Below, piece after piece: positions 54,306-63,564 of a stretch of 64,000 nucleotides of DNA. The DNA lies in NCBI GenBank assembly GCA_017622495.1, contig JAGAQY010000055.1, forward strand, positions 29,637 to 93,636, in the 5' to 3' direction. The translations under genes and the position numbers were made by a program. Each line of letters opens with the position of its first letter. Positions within the stretch are counted from its first letter, which is position 1. Under the pieces are notes generated by a model that did not search any database, was not told the origin of the DNA, and saw only the letters and a program-made list of their open reading frames with translations. Source of the stretch: Bacteroidaceae bacterium (lineage in GTDB: Bacteria; Bacteroidota; Bacteroidia; Bacteroidales; Bacteroidaceae).

Positions 54306-55295
54306 ATGAAGTTTTTGACTGACGAGAAACTCGTGATTGTAGGTGCCGGCGGTATGATCGGCTCTAACATGGCTCAGACAGCCTTGATGTTGAACCTCAC
54401 TCCCAACATCTGTCTTTACGACATCTACGGCCCTGGCGTACATGGTGTAGCTGAGGAGATGGCTCATTGCGCTTTCGAGGGTGCAAACATCACTTGGACA
54501 ACCGACCCCGAAGAGGCTTTCACCAACGCTAAATACATCATTTCTTCAGGTGGTGCTCCCCGTAAGGAGGGCATGACCCGTGAGGATTTGCTGAAGGGTA
54601 ACTGCCAGATTGCTGCTGAGTTTGGTGACAACATCAAGAAGTACTGCCCCGACGTGAAGCACGTAGTGGTTATCTTCAACCCCGCCGACGTAACTGCTCT
54701 CACAGCACTTATCCGCTCAGGCTTGAAGCCCAACCAGCTCACTTCACTCGCAGCTCTCGACTCTACACGTCTGCAGGAGGCTATTGCTGAGGCTGTAGGT
54801 GTACCTCAGTACAAGGTTGAGAACGCTCGCACCTATGGTGGCCATGGCGAGGCTATGGCAGTGTTTGCTTCTAAGATTACTATCGATGGCAAGCCTCTCG
54901 CTGAGTATGAAATCTCTGAGGAGAAGTGGGCCGAGATTAAGCACAATACCATCCAGGGAGGTTCGCGCATCATCAAGCTCCGTGGCCGCTCTTCATTCCA
55001 GAGCCCCGCTTACCAGGCTGTAAAGATGATTGAGGCTGCTATGGGTGGCGCTGAGTTTACATGGCCTGCAGGTTGCTACGTGAACAACGAGAAGTACAAG
55101 AACGTGCTGATGGCTATGCCTACCGTAATGGACGCTACTGGCGTACACTTCGGTGAGGTAACAGGTACAGCCGAGGAACTTGCAGCTCTCGATGCTTCAT
55201 ATGCTCACCTTCAGGTGATGCGCGACGAGATTATCGAGCTCGGCATCATTCCTGCTGTTAGCGAGTGGGGTACCATCAATCCCAACTTGGTATAA
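54306..55295 (+). CDS. mdh: malate dehydrogenase
   Basis: Interconverts malate and oxaloacetate with NAD (329 residues), part of the reductive branch to succinate used by Bacteroidales. The Rossmann motif is VGAGGMIGSN and substrate-binding residues lie in GAPRKEGMTREDLL and FNPADV. The catalytic histidine is in YGGHGEAM. This is the Bacteroidales form. Its upstream region is built from 85-bp repeats that carry the promoter. Confidence 0.95.
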   Translation: MKFLTDEKLVIVGAGGMIGSNMAQTALMLNLTPNICLYDIYGPGVHGVAEEMAHCAFEGANITWTTDPEEAFTNAKYIISSGGAPRKEGMTREDLLKGNCQIAAEFGDNIKKYCPDVKHVVVIFNPADVTALTALIRSGLKPNQLTSLAALDSTRLQEAIAEAVGVPQYKVENARTYGGHGEAMAVFASKITIDGKPLAEYEISEEKWAEIKHNTIQGGSRIIKLRGRSSFQSPAYQAVKMIEAAMGGAEFTWPAGCYVNNEKYKNVLMAMPTVMDATGVHFGEVTGTAEELAALDASYAHLQVMRDEIIELGIIPAVSEWGTINPNLV

Positions 55296-55319
55296 TTGCA
55301 TCATTTGCTTGTGATATTG

Positions 55320-55360
55320 GCGGAGGCTTAGGAGACCCTATAGCCTCCGCTTGCTTTTTT
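55320..55360 (+). terminator. mdh terminator
   Basis: GCGGAGGCTTA (55320-55330) pairs with TAGCCTCCGC (55341-55350), followed by TTGCTTTTTTG. Confidence 0.85.
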
Positions 55361-55463
55361 GTAATAGTCTGTGATTGTCATATTATGACTGATCTTCGCT
55401 CGGTTGCACAATGCTTGCGCTCGGTTTATCCGAGAATCTTTAACTTGCTTTGCACGTAGAAAT

Positions 55464-55587
55464 TAGGCTTCGCCTCGGAAAAAAAGGTCGCTGGCCGAAG
55501 GGAAAGGCAAATACTCAAATAAATTTAATTTATCATTGAATCTCCGCCTCGCTCAGTAAAGTAAAAATAAACTTTTTCTTTACTTTC
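55464..55587. repeat. diverged relative of the mdh-upstream repeat
   Basis: TAGGCTTCGCCTCGGAAAA at 55464-55482 matches TAGGCTGCGCCTCGGAAAA in the 85-bp repeat at 54111-54129 with one difference. Further on, AAATAAATTT and an AGTAAAG...CTTTACT hairpin (55555-55587) precede the shared TTTGCACTATCTTTG promoter segment. No gene is present in the 465-base mdh-rpsU gap. Confidence 0.5.
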
Positions 55588-55598
55588 GCTCGTTGAGA

Positions 55599-55630
55599 TT
55601 TGGTATTTCGTTCGGTTTGCACTATCTTTG
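55599..55630 (+). promoter_or_regulatory. rpsU: rpsU promoter
   Basis: TTTG at 55599-55602, 20 bases and TATCTTTG at 55623-55630. The leader would be about 125 nt long. Confidence 0.85.
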
Positions 55631-55760
55631 CAGCCGCTAAAAGTGTAAAGGAGGTAAATACAAGTAGAAATATACTGAGAGCACAACCCTAAAAGACTGC
55701 GTGCAAGGCACGTACAAAAGAATAGAAAAAGAGTAATAACAAAATAATAAAAACAACAAA

Positions 55761-55952
55761 ATGATTGTAGTACCCGTTAAAGAGGGCGAAAACATCGAAA
55801 GAGCCCTTAAGAAATTTAAGAGAAAATTTGAGAAGACTGGCGTAGTAAAGGAGCTTCGTCGTCGTCAGCAGTTCAACAAGCCTTCTGAGGTAAAGCGTCT
55901 CAAGATGGAGCGTGCTATCTACGTTCAGAGCTTGCGTCAGAACGAGGAGTAA
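55761..55952 (+). CDS. rpsU: 30S ribosomal protein S21
   Basis: S21 (63 residues) lies near the anti-Shine-Dalgarno helix and, in Bacteroidetes, is thought to take part in hiding it. MIVVPVKEGENIERALKKFK and GVVKELRRRQQFNKPSEVKR match the family. It is monocistronic, away from the main ribosomal cluster. Confidence 0.96.
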   Translation: MIVVPVKEGENIERALKKFKRKFEKTGVVKELRRRQQFNKPSEVKRLKMERAIYVQSLRQNEE

Positions 55953-55971
55953 TTTTTATACATACTCATAC

Positions 55972-56010
55972 GAAAGTGGGCAGACCGATTGAGTCTGCCC
56001 ACTTTTCTTG
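55972..56010. terminator. terminator between rpsU and the OMP gene
   Basis: A 14-base arm ending GTGGGCAGAC (55972-55985) pairs with GTCTGCCCACTTTT (55993-56006), one mismatch, with A-rich and T-rich flanks suited to both convergent genes. Confidence 0.9.
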
Positions 56011-56027
56011 TTTACGACATTCTGTGT

Positions 56028-58994
56028 CTATCGCTTCTTCGGCATCACGTTCAGTTTGTAGGTCAGGTGCAGCATCACGTAGCTGGGGACGGTGTTGTGC
56101 CAAGTTTCTGTGCGGCCTTGGGCGTTGTAGCTGCTGTACACGTTGGAGAGTTGGTGCAGCAGGTCATAGCCTTCGAGCTGGAGCAGCACACGGCTTTTGA
56201 ATAGAGGTTGGGTGAGCGAGGCGTTCCATACGAGGTCATCGGTGTTCATTGAACTGTCGCCGTAGCCGCGGCGTGAAAACATCTTCAGGTCGGTGGCAAG
56301 CTGCATGCCGAACGGTAAGCGATATTCACACGTGAGTCCATAGTTGAAGTCCCAAGTATGGATAGTCTGGAAGTTTTGGCGATGGCTGTCGACGATGCGG
56401 TACTGTACGGTACCGTTGGCACCGAGTTTGAAATCTTCCCATTGGAAAGCAAGTCGGGTATATTCCTTCATCCACCAGTTGTTTACCTTGCTCAGACGTT
56501 CGTTGTCAGTGGCGCCTTCGGTGGATGCGATGTCCACGTTGCGGTGGTAGCTGAAGTTGGTACGTGTTTGCCAGTGCCAGTGACGTTGTTCGTCGAGATT
56601 GCGGCTGAAGTTAAAGTATCCGCTTGTACTCCAGTTGCCGTTGACATTTTCCGGACGGTAGGTGCGCACACCAGTCTCTGTATTATAGGTATAGCCGTTG
56701 GCGATACTGTTTTGGCGTATCCAACTGGTGGTACCCACGGCAATGTTCTGGTTGTGGTCGCGGTTGCGGATACTGTAGTCGAGCACAAACTCGTGAGAGA
56801 TGGCAGGCTTGAGTCCATTGTTCCCTATATATATGTTGAGCGGGTCAAGGTCGTTGCGCACATCCACGAAGTGCCCCAGTCCTGGCAGGTTGTAGCTCAT
56901 TCCATACTTGGCATAGTAGCGTCGGTCGAAATTGTGGCTGCGGCGGGTAAACTCCACAAAGGGTGTGGGGATGATGTTGTGGCGACGTACGAGGGTGTCG
57001 GTCAAGGGACTTTTATGACGGTAGCTCCGGTTCTCTATGTGCAGAGGCAGGTCTACACAAAACCACGTGGACTCGCCGTTGCCCTCCTTGTTATAGAAGA
57101 TGCGCGTGCCAGGCACATACTTGGTGCGATTGAATGTGGTCTCCTTCGTGTTGTTCATATCCATCGTCAGCAGTATGGAGTCACGTGCAGAGGGTAGCTC
57201 GTAGATGTCGCGCTCCGACTCGGCCCCCCATCCATCGAGACGGTCGAGGCGGAAGATGCCGGTGTTGTCATAGTTGTACGCACGGTGCAACTTCACGTAG
57301 CCCTGATAGTTCCAGCGATTGAGAGCGTGGATGCTGTATTTGGCTTCCGCATCGATGGCAAGGTCACGCTTTCCACCTTCAGTGTACTCGTTGCGAAAGT
57401 CACGGATTGTGGCCATCGTCTCATTGTCGCGGATGTTGCGATTCTTGTAGTTGTTCCAGTTGTATCGGGTGTTGGCATAGATGTCTATGTCATCGCCCCA
57501 CGGCAACTTCTTGCCGAAGTTGACATCGAAACCGGTTTGATAGTACTCTCCTCCCTCCCAAAGGTTCTTCCTTGAACGGGTGACGAGCATATTGCTAAGT
57601 GAGGCCGTGCGTATGGCAGAGTATACCGAGTCGAGAATCTGCGGTGTGGAGCCATAGCTGCCCGGGTTGCTCGAGAATTGTGCGTGGCGTTGCTCTATCC
57701 ATCCATCTGAATTGGTGTAATGAAATGTCGTTGTTGCACGTAGCCAGAAGGGTTTCTTCCAAGTGAATGTGTTGCCTGCTCCTATTTGGAACGACTGCCG
57801 GCGGTCTAACTTGTCGGTGCGACTGAAGATGTTGCCCGTATTCAAGAAACTCTCTTGTGCGCTGTGTGATTGCATTGTCCCTTCAACCACCCCGACCTCC
57901 ATTATTGCTTGCTCCTGCCACACCTTGTCGGGGTGCTCGGCATGCAGGTTCATGCCTATCACTTTCAGGTCGTACTCCCCGTCGTTGAGTTTCGTGGGGT
58001 CCCACTCCCCTTCGTTCCCTGGCGAGCGGGCTTCGTTCACGTTGTTCAGTTTCGCATATAGGGCGAGGCGAGTGTTGGTGGTGAAGCGCAATCCGAACAG
58101 GCGTCCGTTGTAGCGCCCCTCCGTGCCGCCTCCGAGCGAGGCGTTGGCGATATAGCCGGTAGAGTATTCGCGCTTGAGCTTCACGTCCATCACAAACTCC
58201 TTCTGCTCCACATCAATACCCAGCCATTCGCTCTTCTCGGTCGACTTCTCATACACCTCCACGTTCTGCACCATATAGTTGGGCAGGTTGTCGAGCATCA
58301 CCCGATTGTCGCCCTTGAAGAAGTCCTTGCCATTGAGTGTGAGGTTATCAATCTTGCGTCCGTTGACGAATATCTGTCCGTCGTCCTTCAGCTCCACGCC
58401 CGGCAACTGCTTGATGAGTGCGTCGAGCATACTCCCCTCGGGCATGTTGAAAGCATCGGCATTGAATGCCACCGTGTCGCTCCTATATACGATTTTTACT
58501 TGTGTGGCCTTTACCACTACCTCATCGAGGAAATGCTCAAAGTTGGTCTGCTCCTCTTTTAGACACATATTGTGCCACTCGGCATCGAAATAGGTGTTGC
58601 GTCCAATGTACTTCACCTCGTGGTCTACGTAGCAGTCCTCATACTCAGGGTGCTGCGCCAGAATGATATACCGGGCCGGCTCGGCAGGGATGGTGAACTT
58701 ATACGTAGCATCCACCTTCATTCGGTCGCCATTGTTTCGCCACGTGCGCAGTGTGTCTATCACCACGCTGTCGGCAGTCATCAGTGTAATCTTTGCGTCG
58801 AGCACGCCTTGCAGGGTGAGCGAGTTGCGTACGTGTCCCCACAGCGAGATGGTGCGTCCCTTCTTGGGCTTCGGGTTGGCCTTGGCCTTCATAGCCGTTT
58901 CTACCTCTGTTGTCTCTGTCGGTTCAAACCCTTTGACAGCTCCTGTGCCCAGCACCAATGCTGCAAGCACCGCAATAAACTTAATCTTTGTCAT
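56028..58994 (-). CDS. TonB-receptor-like outer membrane protein, paralogue 2
   Basis: A 988-residue outer membrane protein. Signal peptide 1-22; a carboxypeptidase-regulatory-like beta domain at about 48-130 (ISLWGHVRNSLTLQGVLDAK); a plug-like region at about 150-255 (PEGSMLDALIKQLPGVELKD, FVNGRKIDNLTLNGKDFFKG); then a beta-barrel to the C-terminus. The best fit is the outer-membrane beta-barrel family seen in Bacteroidetes, not a SusC. There is no SusD partner and no obvious TonB box. It is closely related to the upstream gene and lies 87 bases behind it, so it is probably cotranscribed. Confidence 0.85.
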   Translation of the reverse strand: MTKIKFIAVLAALVLGTGAVKGFEPTETTEVETAMKAKANPKPKKGRTISLWGHVRNSLTLQGVLDAKITLMTADSVVIDTLRTWRNNGDRMKVDATYKFTIPAEPARYIILAQHPEYEDCYVDHEVKYIGRNTYFDAEWHNMCLKEEQTNFEHFLDEVVVKATQVKIVYRSDTVAFNADAFNMPEGSMLDALIKQLPGVELKDDGQIFVNGRKIDNLTLNGKDFFKGDNRVMLDNLPNYMVQNVEVYEKSTEKSEWLGIDVEQKEFVMDVKLKREYSTGYIANASLGGGTEGRYNGRLFGLRFTTNTRLALYAKLNNVNEARSPGNEGEWDPTKLNDGEYDLKVIGMNLHAEHPDKVWQEQAIMEVGVVEGTMQSHSAQESFLNTGNIFSRTDKLDRRQSFQIGAGNTFTWKKPFWLRATTTFHYTNSDGWIEQRHAQFSSNPGSYGSTPQILDSVYSAIRTASLSNMLVTRSRKNLWEGGEYYQTGFDVNFGKKLPWGDDIDIYANTRYNWNNYKNRNIRDNETMATIRDFRNEYTEGGKRDLAIDAEAKYSIHALNRWNYQGYVKLHRAYNYDNTGIFRLDRLDGWGAESERDIYELPSARDSILLTMDMNNTKETTFNRTKYVPGTRIFYNKEGNGESTWFCVDLPLHIENRSYRHKSPLTDTLVRRHNIIPTPFVEFTRRSHNFDRRYYAKYGMSYNLPGLGHFVDVRNDLDPLNIYIGNNGLKPAISHEFVLDYSIRNRDHNQNIAVGTTSWIRQNSIANGYTYNTETGVRTYRPENVNGNWSTSGYFNFSRNLDEQRHWHWQTRTNFSYHRNVDIASTEGATDNERLSKVNNWWMKEYTRLAFQWEDFKLGANGTVQYRIVDSHRQNFQTIHTWDFNYGLTCEYRLPFGMQLATDLKMFSRRGYGDSSMNTDDLVWNASLTQPLFKSRVLLQLEGYDLLHQLSNVYSSYNAQGRTETWHNTVPSYVMLHLTYKLNVMPKKR

Positions 58995-59081
58995 GCTCGT
59001 ATATGTTTCAGTTGTTATTTTCTGCCCTTAATACGAACATGGTTAAGATTTGTTACAGATGGTGAAAGAAAAAACGGTTGG

Positions 59082-61994
59082 CTACTTCCTCTTCGGCTGC
59101 TTATGCAGCTTGTAGCTCACCTTCAGCATCACGTAGCGCGGTATACTGTTGGTCCATACCTCGGTGCGGCCTTGTCCGTTCACGCTGTAATTGATGGTGC
59201 TGAGGTTGCCCAAGATGTCGAAGCCGTCGAGGGTGAAGAGCAGTTTGCCCTTCATGGCACTCTTCGTCAGGCGCGCGTTCCACACCAATTCACTCGTGTT
59301 CATATTAGCATCGGCATAGCCACGGCGAGTATACATCGTGATGTCGGTGCTCAGCTGCATCTTGTAAGGGAGGTTCACCAAGCCCGTCAAGCCGTAGTTA
59401 AAGTTATAGGCATTGATTTCGTTGAAGTCGGCCCTCTCCGATGTGGCATGAGTGGTGCTTGCCCTTACCTTGGCCCCTATGCGGTGTTCACCCATGCGAT
59501 AGTTGAGCGTCAAGGTCTCGCGTGCCCATAAGTTGTGCACGATACGCTTGGTGGCTACCTCGGCGCCGTTGATGCCTACGAGGTCGGCATTGTCCGAGTA
59601 GTCTATCTGCATATTACTCTGTAGTGTCAGCTTGCGCTGGCGGTCGAGCGGCAGGGTGTAGTTACCTGCGAAAGCCAGCTTCCAGTTGCCGTTCACATTG
59701 TCGGGAGTGGTGGTGCGCACGCCTGTGCTCTTGTCGTAGATATAGCCCATTGCCACGGCATTGCGAACGTATGTATATTCCAGTGAGGTGTTGAGCATCT
59801 TGCCCGTGCCGCTGAGCCACTGGTCGGCCTGATAGCTGAGTCGAGCGTGATGTGTATGCGTATTCTTCAGATTGGGGTTTCCTTTGCGGATATTCAGCGG
59901 GTCGGAGTCGAATGTGTGGTCAAGCAGGTTCATCAGTGAAGGGGCAGTGGGATGCATACCATATTCGAAGCGAACTTTATGCTTCATGCTGTCCAATGAG
60001 AGCTGGGCGTGCATACTGGGGTTGAACATCACCTCATTCCGAGTGAGGTTTACCGACTGGCTGCCTCCATAGTCCAGACTGCGCGACTGGATGTTGACAC
60101 GAGGATAGAAAGCCACCTGATCGGTTCTACTCTGGTTGCCAATCCGCTTGGTCCTGCTCCATCGCACTTGCAGCCTGGCAGTATGTATCGTACTCCGTTC
60201 GGTGGAGATATAGCTGTTGTCGGTGTCAAGCACACTCATCATAGCATCCTGCATGGAGGGCAATGTACCTAACGGATAGTCTTCGATGGAGGTCCACTCC
60301 TCCAGCTGGTCGAGACGATAAAGGTGGTTGGTGGTAGTGGTCGTCTGATGGCTGACCATATACCTGGGGTTGATGAACCACATGCCCTCTTGTTCCGATT
60401 CGTAGAATTGTATTCTATGGAAGTAGTTGACCTCACCGTTAAAGTTGTATCCCTTATAGGGCATATCGAAGTAGCGGTCGCGCACATCTGATGTCGCAGT
60501 AGGATATTCAAGGATGTACTTATCGAACTGGCGATTCTTTCTGTCATTGTAAGAGGCGGTAGCTGAGATGCTCACAGCATCATCCGTATGTGGAATCTCG
60601 AAATGAAAGAAGCCTTGTAGCTGGCCGTTGAAGTTGCTTCCCGTGTTCTTCTGCGCCTGACTCAAGCGATTGACAAAGGGGCGCATAGGCTGGACCTCAC
60701 CATTCAGCAGGCTGTCAAGGAGCTCTGGACTCTGCAGATAGTTGTCCAGAAATGCCGCATTGGCATTATTATACAAACCATTGGATTGGCTATAATTGAC
60801 ACTTGGTGATACATAGCTGTCAATGTAACTGTTGTATCTGTTGTCACTACCAGAGAACTGCCACTTGTGCCATGTGCTGATACTGAAGTTCTCGTTGTCT
60901 TGGCTGTTGCGTCCATAGCCGTAGACATCGCCATCGGGAAGGAACGTGGTGGAGGATGAGGTGCGACGGATGTCCTTGTCGGTATGTGTGACGAATACGT
61001 TGCCTTGCAGTTTGTAGGAGTTCTTCTGACCGTTTACCACATAATCGAGTCCGCCTGTCTGGCTCTCCATCAGTCCGCCCGAAAGGTCAGAGGGTTGCCA
61101 GTTGCCGTTCTGTCCAGGTTTGCGGTTGTCGTTCAGGTTGTTCAGGTTGGCAAAGGCACTCACGCGTGAGAGGTCGCTGAAGCGCAACGCAAAGGCGCGG
61201 CCTGCATAGCGTTCCTTGGTACCTCCACCAAGCTCGGTGTTGGCCAGCCAGCCCACATTGTATTCGCGCTTGAGCTTCACGTCCATTACGTAGGTTCCTT
61301 CATCGACCTTATAGCCCAGCCGCCTGCTTTCTTCGCTTTCTTTTTCATATACGTTCAGGCTCTTCACCGTGTAGGCCGGCAGGTTCTGTAACATTATCTC
61401 TTGCTTCCCGTTGAAGAACTCCTCTCCATTGAGCAGGAGACTCTCCACGAAGCGCCCGTTCACATAGATCTGTCCGTCCTCATTGATTTCGGCTCCGGGC
61501 AGCTGCTCTATAAGCGCGTCCAGCATAGAGCCTTCGGCAATCTGGAAGGCCGTGGCATCGTAGACGAGGGTATCGCCCTTGTGGTAGAACTGCACTTTGG
61601 AGGTGACTATCTCCACCTCGTCCAGCGTAATGCCTTTCTCGGCCATAGTCAGTCGGCGCATAGGTACATTGCCAATCTCAATAGTACGCTCGCGCTTGCG
61701 CAATGCCAGTGTCAGATTTTTGTATGTGGTCTCGTAGTCGGGATGTGACAGACGGAGGATATACTCTTTTTGGGTGCCATCAAGGATGAACTGAAAGAAG
61801 TCCATCGTAGGGTGGATTGTATCTGTTTGGACTACCGTACTATCTGTCTGCATCAGTTCGACTACTGTTCCTTTGATGCGTTCAAAAGTGAAGGAGTTAA
61901 TGGAACGTCCGTAGACCATCCAACCATTGCGAATGTCAGCGTAACTTGATAGCGCCAATACTCCCAGAATTAGCGTGTAGAGTGTTCTTTTCAT
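59082..61994 (-). CDS. TonB-receptor-like outer membrane protein, paralogue 1
   Basis: A 970-residue outer membrane protein with signal peptide 1-19, a short N-terminal beta domain (GWMVYGRSINSFTFERIKGT), a plug-like domain (EGSMLDALIEQLPGAEINED, YVNGRFVESLLLNGEEFF) and a barrel. Its plug and last 80 residues match paralogue 2: RRGYADANMNTSELVWNARL here against RRGYGDSSMNTDDLVWNASL. The leader is about 140 nt and contains a terminator-like hairpin, and an 11-bp repeat array precedes the promoter. The cargo is unknown. Confidence 0.85.
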   Translation of the reverse strand: MKRTLYTLILGVLALSSYADIRNGWMVYGRSINSFTFERIKGTVVELMQTDSTVVQTDTIHPTMDFFQFILDGTQKEYILRLSHPDYETTYKNLTLALRKRERTIEIGNVPMRRLTMAEKGITLDEVEIVTSKVQFYHKGDTLVYDATAFQIAEGSMLDALIEQLPGAEINEDGQIYVNGRFVESLLLNGEEFFNGKQEIMLQNLPAYTVKSLNVYEKESEESRRLGYKVDEGTYVMDVKLKREYNVGWLANTELGGGTKERYAGRAFALRFSDLSRVSAFANLNNLNDNRKPGQNGNWQPSDLSGGLMESQTGGLDYVVNGQKNSYKLQGNVFVTHTDKDIRRTSSSTTFLPDGDVYGYGRNSQDNENFSISTWHKWQFSGSDNRYNSYIDSYVSPSVNYSQSNGLYNNANAAFLDNYLQSPELLDSLLNGEVQPMRPFVNRLSQAQKNTGSNFNGQLQGFFHFEIPHTDDAVSISATASYNDRKNRQFDKYILEYPTATSDVRDRYFDMPYKGYNFNGEVNYFHRIQFYESEQEGMWFINPRYMVSHQTTTTTNHLYRLDQLEEWTSIEDYPLGTLPSMQDAMMSVLDTDNSYISTERSTIHTARLQVRWSRTKRIGNQSRTDQVAFYPRVNIQSRSLDYGGSQSVNLTRNEVMFNPSMHAQLSLDSMKHKVRFEYGMHPTAPSLMNLLDHTFDSDPLNIRKGNPNLKNTHTHHARLSYQADQWLSGTGKMLNTSLEYTYVRNAVAMGYIYDKSTGVRTTTPDNVNGNWKLAFAGNYTLPLDRQRKLTLQSNMQIDYSDNADLVGINGAEVATKRIVHNLWARETLTLNYRMGEHRIGAKVRASTTHATSERADFNEINAYNFNYGLTGLVNLPYKMQLSTDITMYTRRGYADANMNTSELVWNARLTKSAMKGKLLFTLDGFDILGNLSTINYSVNGQGRTEVWTNSIPRYVMLKVSYKLHKQPKRK

Positions 61995-62053
61995 AAGTGT
62001 TTTTATTTATGGTTTGCATTCGTTAGACGTAACTCATCACCTGAAAAGTTGCA

Positions 62054-62121
62054 GCGAGCAAAAAAGTTCCCCATAGCGCTGGTACAAGCATCAAAACCGC
62101 GCTATGGGGAACTTTGCTCGC
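62054..62121 (-). terminator. terminator-like hairpin in the OMP leader
   Basis: In minus-strand sense, GCGAGCAAAGTTCCCCATAG (from 62121) with CGC pairs with GCGCTATGGGGAAC, which is followed by TTTTTT and GCTCGC (to 62054). The core stem is 14 perfect pairs (GTTCCCCATAGCGC/GCGCTATGGGGAAC) with a 19-base loop, so the T run sits where an intrinsic terminator needs it; the outer pairs could compete with it. Confidence 0.65.
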
Positions 62122-62137
62122 ACAACGATTTCTGCGG

Positions 62138-62169
62138 CAAAGGAACACAAATCGGTGCAGGGTGGCAAA
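62138..62169 (-). promoter_or_regulatory. candidate promoter of the OMP operon
   Basis: On the minus strand, TTTG (62169-62166), 20 bases and TTCCTTTG (62145-62138). The -7 box has one mismatch to TAnnTTTG, which suits a promoter that needs an activator. Confidence 0.6.
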
Positions 62170-62177
62170 TTATTGCT

Positions 62178-62221
62178 GTGACAAATGCGTGACAGGGTTG
62201 TGACAAATGCGTGACAAGGCG
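62178..62221. promoter_or_regulatory. 11-bp direct-repeat array upstream of the OMP promoter
   Basis: Four units in exact register: GTGACAAATGC, GTGACAGGGTT, GTGACAAATGC, GTGACAAGGCG. It starts eight bases above the -33 TTTG and ends five bases from the stop codon of the regulator gene. Confidence 0.75.
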
Positions 62222-62226
62222 TAGCC

Positions 62227-63498
62227 TCATCCATTCTCCCCGAATATCACTTCGTAGAGGTCGGCAGGAAGCTTCTTACGGATACGCTCCTTGCGCTTGC
62301 GGATAGCCGAGGGAGTGGTGTGCCCGATATAGGCAATGACATTGTTGCCATAGCCGAGGTAGGTGCAGAAGCAGCACACGAGTTCCTGGGCATTGAGGTC
62401 GAGCCCCTCGTGCAATGTGCTGCAAGCATCGTTGAAGGATTTGAGCAGTGCACTCTCTACATCGCGTGTGGCCTCGTAGGCCATCTCGAGGAGCTCCTTT
62501 TCCTTCAGCTTCATCATATTGAGATCAGCAAAACTGTCTGTTTGCTCAAAGGTACGACGCCCGTCTTCAAGGCTGCGACGCAGGATGAGCGTTTCGGGCA
62601 GGGAGAATCCTCCAGTGTACTTCTCCTTTACTGCAACTTCCGAGGGGTCATAACCAAGAGGCGGCATTTGCGGCTCTTCGCGGATGATACGCTTGCGGCG
62701 ATGACGGTCGGAAAAGATGTACACAGCAACCCCGATGGCAACGAGGATAAGGGTTATAATAAAGGTAGGCCAATGGAAATGGAACTCACTGAACCACGAA
62801 GACTTTTTATCTTTCGGGCGGATAGAGACTTTGATGTCGCCGTTCTCTTCCGGGTCATCGAAAGAGACGACATATCTCTGGAATCGATCCTCGAAATTGT
62901 CCATCGGTATGGGGTCAAGGCCCTTGGTCAAAATAGATTTTGTGTGAAGTTTCATATATCTGCTAGCCGAGTCGTTCATCTCCCACCTATTGTAGATATT
63001 ATACAGGATATAGCCAGCTATGTAATCAACTGTACCATACTTGCCGTGGGGTAGTGCGAGTGCTTTGTTGACGTAGTATACGGCTGAGTCCCGGGAACCG
63101 GAATGCCAGAGGTCATCAGCCTTGTAAACAAGGAAGATGGGGTAGTCGGGGTGATTCTCTATATCAAAGCTGTTGGCGAGTTGGTTGAGATATTGCAGCG
63201 ATTGTTTATAATTGTGTGTCTTGTATGTGGATATCCAACGCAAGTTTTTCAGCGCATTGACTACCAATGTATCACTGGACTCGTCGTTCTGCACCACTCG
63301 GGTGTAGTGATAGGCGGCCTTGTCATACAGCTGCTTGCTTCGCGCTTTCCGATCTCTCTCTTCCGATCTTATTCCCTCCCACCTGCATTCTCTTGCTATG
63401 AGATACTCCTCGATGGGAGTGAGCGTTTCAGTACGGTTACACGAGACGAAGCCGAGAGCTGCGATGGTTATCAGTAGAGTATAGACAAATGTTTTCAT
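62227..63498 (-). CDS. membrane-spanning TPR/HTH regulator
   Basis: A 423-residue protein. The ATG at 63498 gives the lipoprotein-type signal MKTFVYTLLITIAALGFVSC (Cys20). A helical, TPR-like region spans about 25-220 (LYDKAAYHYTRVVQNDESSD, KQSLQYLNQLANS, DSAVYYVNKALAL). One membrane helix lies at about 243-263 (WPTFIITLILVAIGVAVYIF), followed by an RHRRKR stop-transfer, a coiled stretch and a C-terminal HTH-like domain (about 365-420, ending SAIRKRKERIRKKLPADLY). The topology suggests a periplasmic sensor and a cytosolic DNA-binding domain in one chain. It lies directly upstream of the two OMP genes. Confidence 0.75.
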   Translation of the reverse strand: MKTFVYTLLITIAALGFVSCNRTETLTPIEEYLIARECRWEGIRSEERDRKARSKQLYDKAAYHYTRVVQNDESSDTLVVNALKNLRWISTYKTHNYKQSLQYLNQLANSFDIENHPDYPIFLVYKADDLWHSGSRDSAVYYVNKALALPHGKYGTVDYIAGYILYNIYNRWEMNDSASRYMKLHTKSILTKGLDPIPMDNFEDRFQRYVVSFDDPEENGDIKVSIRPKDKKSSWFSEFHFHWPTFIITLILVAIGVAVYIFSDRHRRKRIIREEPQMPPLGYDPSEVAVKEKYTGGFSLPETLILRRSLEDGRRTFEQTDSFADLNMMKLKEKELLEMAYEATRDVESALLKSFNDACSTLHEGLDLNAQELVCCFCTYLGYGNNVIAYIGHTTPSAIRKRKERIRKKLPADLYEVIFGENG

Positions 63499-63523
63499 TG
63501 CGTTGGATATGTTTTTAGTGTAG

Positions 63524-63531
63524 CAAAGGTA
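63524..63531 (-). promoter_or_regulatory. -7 box of the regulator gene
   Basis: TACCTTTG on the minus strand lies 25 bases upstream of the regulator start. No TTTG stands at the -33 position (63552-63555 reads CGCT), so the promoter may depend on an activator. Confidence 0.55.
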
Positions 63532-63564
63532 ATACTTTTCTGACACTCATGCGCTACATAGCGT

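Noticed and set aside
56358..57197. 279-codon plus-strand frame inside OMP paralogue 2
   Set aside because: It lies within the barrel-coding region of a gene that has a clear paralogue on the other strand.
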